Origin: JAEUMD01 sp050250815
Lineage (GTDB): Bacteria > Pseudomonadota > Alphaproteobacteria > Rhizobiales > Hyphomicrobiaceae
NCBI GenBank assembly: GCA_050250815.1
Contig: JBFWNY010000022.1
Coordinates: forward strand, 1-62,886
Reading direction: 5' to 3'
DNA length: 62,886 bases
The notes beneath the pieces are model-generated. The model did no database searches, had not been told where the DNA came from, and saw nothing but the letters and a program-made list of their open reading frames with translations. Shown one piece after another: positions 56,348 through 62,886 of this stretch; within the stretch, counting starts at the first letter, position 1; each line of letters starts with the position of its first letter. A program made the position numbers and the translations under genes.

Positions 56348-57406
56348 GTGCGCATCCGCAAGATTCACATCCTTCTGGCAGCAGCCGCAGCGGCAGCCGC
56401 GGCAGCCGGTACGGCATTGGTCATCAGATCGGCCATGTGGCTCCCAGGACGGAGCCACGACGGTGCGCTGCCCGCACTGACCGCAGAGGAAGGCGAGATC
56501 GCCGCGCGCCTCGCCCGCCACGTCGAGGCGATCGCGAGCACGCCCCACAACACCGCTCATCCGGAAGCTTTGGAGGCCGCGGCACGCGTCATCGAGCGCG
56601 AGCTTGCAGCGATCGGTCTCGCACCGCAGGCCCAGCGCTACATGGCCGCAGGCCAGGAGGTGCGCAACGTGTGGGCCGCGCTTCCCCCAGCCGACACCAA
56701 CGCGATTACCACGAGCGATAAGAAGCCACCGCTGTTCATTCTGGGCGCCCATTACGATTCCTTCGGCCGCGCGCCGGGTGCCAACGACAATGGCACAGGC
56801 ACCGCCGCCGTCCTCGAGCTTGCGCGGCTGTTCAAGGCAGCCCCTCCCAGCGCGGTGGAACTCCGCTTCGTATTATTCGTCAACGAGGAGCCGCCCTGGT
56901 TTGGCACGACTGAAATGGGCAGCGCACGTTATGCGGAGCTGGTACGCGGCGAAGGGCGCCGCGTCGCAGGCATGATTTCGCTCGAGACGCTCGGGGCTTT
57001 CTCGGACGTGGAAGGTTCCCAGGAGTATCCGATCCCTCTAGGGCTGGGGTTGCCATCGAAGGCCAACTTCATCGCCTTCGTTACACTGCCAACGTCGCGA
57101 AAGTTCCTGCACGATGTGGTGGCCTCATTCCGCTCCCACACGCGCTTTCCGACCATCGGCGGCGTTGGCCCGTGGTGGATCGACGGCATGGCGTGGTCCG
57201 ACCATGCCCCCTTCGACGAACGCGGCTTTCCCGCGCTCATGATCACCGACACTGCGCTGTTCCGCTATCTGCACTACCACAAGCCGACCGATACGCCCGA
57301 CAAGATCGACTACGAGCGTCTGGCGCGCATCACGAAAGGTGTCGAACGCGTCGTGCGTGACCTGGAAGGCAAGGTGGTGACAGCGGAGGACACCAGCACA
57401 CGTTGA
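56348..57406 (+). CDS. M28 family metallopeptidase, copy 2
   Basis: Zinc peptidase of 352 residues with an Ala-rich N-terminal hydrophobic anchor (IHILLAAAAAAAAAAGTALV). Ligand motifs are LGAHYDSFG, GANDNGTG, LFVNEEPPWF, ISLETLGAFS and YHKPTDTPDKIDY. It aligns with the preceding peptidase through most of its length, including RHVEAIASTPHN and QEVRNVWAAL, so the two arose by tandem duplication. GTG 56348 follows GGAGCACGCGC. Convergent with anmK. Physiological substrate unknown. Confidence 0.88.
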   Translation: MRIRKIHILLAAAAAAAAAAGTALVIRSAMWLPGRSHDGALPALTAEEGEIAARLARHVEAIASTPHNTAHPEALEAAARVIERELAAIGLAPQAQRYMAAGQEVRNVWAALPPADTNAITTSDKKPPLFILGAHYDSFGRAPGANDNGTGTAAVLELARLFKAAPPSAVELRFVLFVNEEPPWFGTTEMGSARYAELVRGEGRRVAGMISLETLGAFSDVEGSQEYPIPLGLGLPSKANFIAFVTLPTSRKFLHDVVASFRSHTRFPTIGGVGPWWIDGMAWSDHAPFDERGFPALMITDTALFRYLHYHKPTDTPDKIDYERLARITKGVERVVRDLEGKVVTAEDTSTR

Positions 57407-57432
57407 GCGCAAAACGCTGCGACGTTGCCGTG

Positions 57433-58545
57433 TCAGACGCTATCGTTGACGGCCGGCATGGCAAGCACGCCGCCGGACAGCGGCTTGTCGACGCCCGTGG
57501 TGCCGGGGAATGTGAGCGGCAGACCGCTCAACGATCGGACAGCCAGATAGGCCCAGGCCTCCGCCTCGATGGCATCGCCGTCGAAGCCAAGGGCCTCGAT
57601 CGGTACGACCGCATTTTCGACGCGCGCCGCAAGCCGCGTCATGATCGCGCGGTTCTTGCGCCCGCCGCCCGTCACCACCCAAAGTGCCGGCTCCTGCGGG
57701 AAGTGCTCGCGCGCCCGCGCAATGCTCTCGGCAGTGAATGCGGCGAGCGTCGCGGCGCCCGTTGTCAGCGCCAATCCCTCGAGCCTATTCAGATCGAGCG
57801 CGTTGCGATCGAGAGACTTGGGCGGCGGCTCGGCGAAGTAGTGCCAGGACAGCAGTTCGCCGAGGATGGCTTCATCGATCTTGCCATTGAGAGCCGTCTC
57901 GCCGCCCGTGTCATGGCTTCGGCCCGCCTCGCGGCGCATCCAGTCGTCGATGAGGGCATTCCCCGGGCCGGTGTCGAAAGCTGCCAGCTCGTCCGTCGTG
58001 CCCACAAATGTGACGTTTGCGACGCCCCCGATGTTGACGAAGGCGACCGGCAGCTTGTCGATGCTGCGGGCGAGCGCGCGGTGATAGGCCGGCACCAGCG
58101 GTGCGCCCTGACCGCCAGCCGCGACATCGGCCGCACGCATGTCGAACACGACGGGAATGCCGGTTGCTGCAGCAAGCCGCGCTCCATCGCCGATCTGCAC
58201 GGTGAGCGAGCGGTCGGGCGCATGCAGAACCGTGTGACCGTGGAAGCCGATAACGCCGATCGACTGGCGCGCAATCTGGACATCCTCCAGAAAGTGGGCA
58301 ACGGCCTCGGCATGCAGATCCGTCAGATACTGCTCGGCCAGACGCAGCCCCGCCGGCCTGTCGTGCCGCGTTTCCAGGGCCTTCGCCTCGCCGAGCGCGG
58401 CGGACAGGCGCCCGCGGAACGCCTCGGAATAGGGATAGGTGAAGGCCGGACCGCGCGCCACTGCGGCTTCCCCATCGGTCTCGATCAAGGCGACATCGAT
58501 ACCGTCCATCGACGTGCCGCTCATCAGGCCGATCGCCCGCATCAT
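57433..58545 (-). CDS. anmK: Anhydro-N-acetylmuramic acid kinase
   Basis: Protein of 370 residues that phosphorylates and opens 1,6-anhydro-MurNAc recovered from murein turnover. AIGLMSGTSMDGIDVAL is the family signature. IGFHGHTVLHAP, VAFVNIGGVANVTFVG, FDTGPGNALIDDWM and VVTGGGRKNRAIM are further conserved segments. ATG 58545 (or 58542) begins the signature. It is divergent from tyrS with about 130 bases between, an arrangement common in Hyphomicrobiales. Confidence 0.95.
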   Translation of the reverse strand: MMRAIGLMSGTSMDGIDVALIETDGEAAVARGPAFTYPYSEAFRGRLSAALGEAKALETRHDRPAGLRLAEQYLTDLHAEAVAHFLEDVQIARQSIGVIGFHGHTVLHAPDRSLTVQIGDGARLAAATGIPVVFDMRAADVAAGGQGAPLVPAYHRALARSIDKLPVAFVNIGGVANVTFVGTTDELAAFDTGPGNALIDDWMRREAGRSHDTGGETALNGKIDEAILGELLSWHYFAEPPPKSLDRNALDLNRLEGLALTTGAATLAAFTAESIARAREHFPQEPALWVVTGGGRKNRAIMTRLAARVENAVVPIEALGFDGDAIEAEAWAYLAVRSLSGLPLTFPGTTGVDKPLSGGVLAMPAVNDSV

Positions 58546-58676
58546 CTTGCCCAACCGAACCAACCTCGTGCATGGTGCGACAAAATCCGCCGAATCCTAC
58601 ACCAGCTCTCCGGCCGCGTCCGGTCGATCATCGATCGCGGCCCACAGCTTTCCCTCGCAGCATCCTTCCAGTCCCC

Positions 58677-59933
58677 ATGAACAAGCTCAAATCCGACTTC
58701 CTCACCGTGCTGTCCGAGCGCGGCTTCATCCACCAGTGTTCCGACGAGCCGGGCGTAGATGCGCTCGCCGCCGAGGGCGGTCTCGTCGCCTATGTGGGCT
58801 ACGACTGCACCGCACCGTCGCTGCACACCGGCAGCCTTCTCTCGATCATGATGCTCACCTGGCTGCAGAAGACCGGAGCCGGTAAGCCGATCGTGCTGAT
58901 GGGCGGAGGCACGACCCGGGTTGGTGATCCCTCCGGCAAGGACGAGACGCGTCAGCTCCGCACGATCGAGGACATCGAGGCCAACAAGGCCGGCATGCAG
59001 CAGGTCTTTGCCAAGCTCATCACGTTCGGCACGGCTAAGCGCGATGCGCTCATGGTCGACAACGCCGAATGGCTGGCGCCGCTCAACTACATCGAGTTCC
59101 TGCGCGACGTCGGCCGTCACTTCTCCGTCAACCGGATGCTGACCATGGATTCGGCGCGGCTCAGGCTCGAACGCGAGCAAGAGCTGTCGTTCATCGAGTT
59201 CAACTACATGCTTCTGCAGGCCTATGATTACGTCGAGCTGTCGCGGCGTTACGCCTGCAACCTGCAGATGGGTGGCTCCGACCAGTGGGGCAACATCGTC
59301 ACCGGCATTGACCTGGGCCGCCGAATGGGCACGCCGCAGCTCTACGCGCTCACCTGCCCGCTGCTGACCACTGCTTCCGGCGCCAAGATGGGCAAGACGG
59401 CCGCGGGTGCCGTGTGGCTCAACGAGGCCCAGCTTGCGCCCTACGACTACTGGCAATACTGGCGCAACACCGAGGACGCCGACGTCGAACGGTTCCTGAA
59501 GCTGTTCACGATGCTGCCGCTCGACGAGGTGGCCCGGCTTGCACGACTGGGCGGCGCTGAAATCAACGAGGCCAAGAAGGTGCTGGCCACCGAAGCAACC
59601 GCGCTCATCCACGGACGCCAGAAAGCGGAGGCAGCAGCAGAGACGGCACGCAAGACATTCGAACAGGGAACGCTCGCCGCCGACCTGCCTTCAGTCGAGA
59701 TCCCGGCGTCCGATCTGGCGAGCGGCCTGGGCGTGCTCGCCGCATTCGTCGCGGCTGGTCTCGTCAAGTCGAACAGCGAGGCGCGGCGGCAGGTGCAGGG
59801 TGGCGGCCTCAAGGTCAACGATGGCGCTGTCGCCGACGAGAAGTTGACGCTCACGCAGGCTCACGTCACCGCCGACGGCGTCATCAAGCTGTCGCTGGGC
59901 AAGAAGAAGCACGTGCTGCTGCGGCCGGTGTAG
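58677..59933 (+). CDS. tyrS: Tyrosyl-tRNA synthetase
   Basis: Class I synthetase of 418 residues charging tRNA-Tyr. VGYDCTAPSLHTGSL holds the HIGH-like motif (about residues 37-51), QMGGSDQWGNIVTG binds tyrosine, and SGAKMGKTAAGAVWL is the KMSKS loop variant. A C-terminal S4 RNA-binding domain (about 350-418) ends the protein. ATG 58677 starts the conserved sequence; no strong Shine-Dalgarno is present. Its stop is eight bases from the end of the convergent AsmA-like gene. Confidence 0.96.
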   Translation: MNKLKSDFLTVLSERGFIHQCSDEPGVDALAAEGGLVAYVGYDCTAPSLHTGSLLSIMMLTWLQKTGAGKPIVLMGGGTTRVGDPSGKDETRQLRTIEDIEANKAGMQQVFAKLITFGTAKRDALMVDNAEWLAPLNYIEFLRDVGRHFSVNRMLTMDSARLRLEREQELSFIEFNYMLLQAYDYVELSRRYACNLQMGGSDQWGNIVTGIDLGRRMGTPQLYALTCPLLTTASGAKMGKTAAGAVWLNEAQLAPYDYWQYWRNTEDADVERFLKLFTMLPLDEVARLARLGGAEINEAKKVLATEATALIHGRQKAEAAAETARKTFEQGTLAADLPSVEIPASDLASGLGVLAAFVAAGLVKSNSEARRQVQGGGLKVNDGAVADEKLTLTQAHVTADGVIKLSLGKKKHVLLRPV

Positions 59934-59941
59934 CGTTGCGC

Positions 59942-62886
59942 TCAGCGCTTGGTGTGCGAAGACCAGCCGTCGATGGTCGTCCCCGGGACGGTGGAGCCTC
60001 CCACTTCGTCGTCTTGGCCAGGCCGGCGTGCCTTCGCGCGCGGCAACACCTGCGGGTCCGGATTGGTCATCTGGAAGACCTCGCGGAAAATGCCGGGCGC
60101 CACGAGCGACAGCGGGTTGACGATAACCTGCGGGTCGGCCATCGCACCTTGCACGGCGAAGGTGATGCCGAAAATGCCCTCGCCGCGCGGTCCTGACAGA
60201 ATTTGCCCGACCACTGGGATCTGCCCGAACAGGTTGTTCAGCCCCTGGAGCGGAATGTAAGTGCCGCCGAAACTCACACGCTCGGTCTTGTAGTCGACCT
60301 TGCCGCGGATGCTGGCGCCGAGCAGTGGTCCGCGCACGTAGGCATCGTACATTACGAACTGGCCGTGGCCGACAGAGAACGGCACACGCAGGGCATCGAA
60401 GTTGAACACCTCGCGCATCACCCGCCGGCTGCTCTTGCCGCTGATCGACGGCCGCCCCTCATCGACGGAGGATACGACCTCAGAGAGAACCGCGTCGCCC
60501 AGCACCCGGAAATCGTCGACCCACAAGGTACCGGTTTTCTCCGCAGCCCCCGAGCCATCGACGTTGACTTCGAGGCGCACCCGGCCGCTCTGCATGTTTG
60601 GATAGAAGCCGGTGAGCTTGAAGGCCTGCCCCGCGTCGGTCGAGTCCGCGCGGATGCGACGCGCACCAGCCTTGTCATGATCGAGCAGGACGGCGATCGC
60701 TGCGCCACCGTCGAGCTTGCCCGACGCGTCGAGCGCCGTCAGCTGGCCGTCCCGCCGCGCCAGCGACAGCTTCAAGCCGCGCATTGAAACCTCCGAGAAG
60801 CCCAGCACGGTGTCGATCTCGGCTTCCAGATCGATGCCGGAGCGTCGCTTGGAGGACACGGGTGCGGGCGCATCTCGGCCCGGTGCGAACAGCGATCGGA
60901 AGAAGTCCCGGCCATCGAACGTGGGTCCACGAGCTGCAATCTTCCACACGCCGTCCGAACCGGCGGTGCCCGACACCTTGAGGCGCGAGACGACGTTGAG
61001 CGTGAACTCGGGGAAGTCGAAGGAGACGAGACGGCGATCGGGGCCGATCAAAGCACCGCCGCCGATGGCGATGCTGTCGCCCGCGATCCTCACGTTCCTC
61101 AGCTCGTGGCGTCCTTCGGCCGCAACCACATCGAATTCGGCGAACGCCGCGCGTCCTGGCGGCTTGGTCCACGATACGGCCGATAGATCGATCTCGGCGT
61201 TGCTGAGATCGGCGCGCACGTGGATATCGGGTGCAGCCCTGTCGGGGAGAGCGACGACCTGGATGTCGATGGGCACCTCGCCGCGTATCAGATGATTGAC
61301 GTCGAGCCCGAGCTGAACGCGATCGGCATTGTCGAGCGTCGCCGTGATCCGGAGCGGTGGCTGGCGGTCTGGCGACGCCTCGAAGATCCGCTGCCATGCG
61401 ATCTTGATCGGCACGCCTTTGGCCAGTGCCTCGCCCCGGGCATCGATAGCGCCGCTATTGAAATCGAACGACACTGTCGCGCCTTGCAGGTCGAGATCGC
61501 CAATGATGTCCTGCGCCTTGCCGTCCGTGAGGCGTGCCTTGCCCGTCATGCGCACACGCGTCGCATCAGGCTGCGGTATCATCGGGAAGACGATGGCGAG
61601 ATCGGCCTCAACGCGGCCTGTCACGCGCTTGCCTTTGAGGTCGACGGCTCGCAGCAACGGGCTGTTACCGGCGGTCAGAACCTCGATGACCGGCTGCACA
61701 TCCGACTGGCTCTTGAAGCTGAGTTCGCCCGTTGCAGGCTCGTTGTGCACATCGTTGCTCAACAGTCGGATGCTCTTGAGGTCGATGCCCTGACCGGAGG
61801 CAAGCTGCATCCTGGCGGCGTCCATGGTCACGTCGAGGACGTCGCCATCCAGACGAACCAGCACGTTGGGTGCGGCAACGGCGGGCAGCGTGGCGAGCGG
61901 GCGGAACGAGGCGTCACGCGCGACAACGGTTATGGCTGCATGAGGCGGGCGTCCGGGCACGTTGGCGGCCTCTCCGCTCAACAGAGAGCCACTTTCCAAG
62001 CGAAGCTGGAAGCTTTCGATGCGCGCGGCATCGACGTGCGTGCCAACCCACTGGCGAGATTTCGGGGCGATGCCCTCGAGCCAAACGGCCTTGAAGGTTT
62101 CGATGGGGATCCCATTGGCGCCGATGTCGAGCCGCACACCAGCCTGACCCAGCCTGTAACTGACCTCGCCACTTGCCGTCAGATCCGTACCGCCGACCTT
62201 GAGACTGGCGGCTGCGATCTCGACGTGCTGCTCGCGCGTCATGATGCGGCCGGTCGCGCGCCAATCCTCCACCGGAATGCGCGCCACTGCGAACTCCCCG
62301 GCTGATATCGAGCCGTCGAGCGAGTGGACCTCGAAGTCCCAGATGCCGTCCGCGGCCTGCGGCTTGGCCGCGCCTGTGAGCGTCACCGTGTTGCCAGACC
62401 ACTTGACCGTCGAGGGCGCGAGCACAACGGCCGACGTCGCCGGATCGTATGCAAGCTTGACCAGACCCGCCTCGACGGGGACGGCGCTGACGTGGCCGTG
62501 GCGATCGGTGACGAGCACACGTCCGCTGCCCAGCTCGACAGCAACCTCGCTGGAGACGATTTCACCCTGATGCGTCAGACCGACGCGAATATCCGCCGCG
62601 ATCGGCAGGTCGAGGGGTGCCCAGGCCTGGAACATCTCGCCCGCCTCGGCGAGATCGGCCGGCACGACGTCACGGATGGACGTGTTGAGGCTTACGAGCC
62701 CTTCGTTCTCCTCGGTATGGAACGCGACGGCCCAACTGCCGCGCGGCGCGGCCAATCGCGCGCGTCCCGAGAGGATCGTGCGCCTCTTGCGACGCTCCAG
62801 GGCGAGGAGCAGCTCGGGTACCTGCCAGCGGCTGCGCCGTCCCTCGTGGTCGACGTTGAGCGTGGCATTGCGCAAGCCGAGTTCGC
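59942..62886 (-). CDS. AsmA-like / DUF3971 envelope protein, N-terminus outside the window
   Basis: About 980 residues are visible and the frame is open to the window edge, so the N-terminus is missing. The sequence is repetitive beta-rich, with DUF3971-type and AsmA-like C-terminal regions: LSFKSQSDVQPVIEVL, GVWKIAARGPTFDGRDFFRS, VNPLSLVAPGIFREVF. Proteins of this size form long hydrophobic grooves that are thought to move phospholipids between inner and outer membranes. The C-terminal tail is polar and Arg/Lys-rich. Convergent with tyrS. Confidence 0.9.
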   Translation of the reverse strand, partial: ELGLRNATLNVDHEGRRSRWQVPELLLALERRKRRTILSGRARLAAPRGSWAVAFHTEENEGLVSLNTSIRDVVPADLAEAGEMFQAWAPLDLPIAADIRVGLTHQGEIVSSEVAVELGSGRVLVTDRHGHVSAVPVEAGLVKLAYDPATSAVVLAPSTVKWSGNTVTLTGAAKPQAADGIWDFEVHSLDGSISAGEFAVARIPVEDWRATGRIMTREQHVEIAAASLKVGGTDLTASGEVSYRLGQAGVRLDIGANGIPIETFKAVWLEGIAPKSRQWVGTHVDAARIESFQLRLESGSLLSGEAANVPGRPPHAAITVVARDASFRPLATLPAVAAPNVLVRLDGDVLDVTMDAARMQLASGQGIDLKSIRLLSNDVHNEPATGELSFKSQSDVQPVIEVLTAGNSPLLRAVDLKGKRVTGRVEADLAIVFPMIPQPDATRVRMTGKARLTDGKAQDIIGDLDLQGATVSFDFNSGAIDARGEALAKGVPIKIAWQRIFEASPDRQPPLRITATLDNADRVQLGLDVNHLIRGEVPIDIQVVALPDRAAPDIHVRADLSNAEIDLSAVSWTKPPGRAAFAEFDVVAAEGRHELRNVRIAGDSIAIGGGALIGPDRRLVSFDFPEFTLNVVSRLKVSGTAGSDGVWKIAARGPTFDGRDFFRSLFAPGRDAPAPVSSKRRSGIDLEAEIDTVLGFSEVSMRGLKLSLARRDGQLTALDASGKLDGGAAIAVLLDHDKAGARRIRADSTDAGQAFKLTGFYPNMQSGRVRLEVNVDGSGAAEKTGTLWVDDFRVLGDAVLSEVVSSVDEGRPSISGKSSRRVMREVFNFDALRVPFSVGHGQFVMYDAYVRGPLLGASIRGKVDYKTERVSFGGTYIPLQGLNNLFGQIPVVGQILSGPRGEGIFGITFAVQGAMADPQVIVNPLSLVAPGIFREVFQMTNPDPQVLPRAKARRPGQDDEVGGSTVPGTTIDGWSSHTKR

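Overview
The window is chromosomal DNA of an alphaproteobacterium, most likely of the order Hyphomicrobiales (Rhizobiales). The evidence is uniformly high GC with GC-rich third positions, the blocks topA-rnr-DUF983-NUDIX-rpmG and divK-pleD, a ClpS-ClpA-phasin cluster, an EipB (DUF1849) envelope protein, a mixed iscR-iscS-sufBCDS-sufT-sufA operon, and an Irr/ICE-type iron box in front of that operon. Genus cannot be fixed from the sequence alone. Most of the window is ordinary housekeeping DNA. I see no prophage, insertion sequence, CRISPR array, rRNA or tRNA.

Layout. 1-7080: the start of an unknown gene on the minus strand, then topA, rnr, a DUF983 membrane protein, a NUDIX hydrolase and rpmG on the plus strand. 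7081-7880: an 800-base gene-free gap with at least six inverted repeats, a candidate structured RNA. 7881-10147: pleD and divK on the minus strand, then DUF3572. 10156-18986: small metabolic and envelope genes (ROK sugar kinase, EipB, RidA, glycerophosphodiesterase, GNAT/FemAB-like protein, HIT hydrolase, rhodanese, NAD-binding reductase, AzlCD exporter, methyltransferase). 19173-24766: clpA, clpS and a phasin, divergent from a D,D-carboxypeptidase with a SPOR domain. 24796-29664: a VWA-DnaJ gene pair below putA. 29866-33610: panC, two small unknown genes and parE. 33830-39548: a 42-residue predicted secreted peptide, a fatty acid desaturase/hydroxylase pair, a Tat-exported metallo-beta-lactamase-fold protein, a small diheme cytochrome c and an alpha/beta hydrolase. 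39882-44832: a DEAD-box helicase, serA, a persulfide dioxygenase-like protein and a cytochrome b561 behind a perfect FNR/FixK box. 44960-53992: the iron-sulfur assembly operon. 54317-62886: an alpha/beta hydrolase, tandem M28 peptidases, anmK, tyrS and a large AsmA-like protein cut by the window edge.

How it works together. The best-defined unit is the eleven-gene minus-strand Fe-S operon. IscR is first, then a group I cysteine desulfurase, SufB, two small genes of unknown function, SufC, SufD, a SufS-type desulfurase, a SufT/DUF59 protein, SufA and a DUF924 protein. A promoter with a 17-base spacer and a 17-base ICE-like palindrome lie upstream, so iron status (Irr) and cluster status (IscR) probably both set expression.

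The most useful leads are the two unknown genes embedded between sufB and sufC, the structured region between rpmG and pleD, the tiny secreted peptide gene, and the regulatory boxes in front of the suf operon and the cytochrome b561. I did not find a clearly new defence or mobile system.
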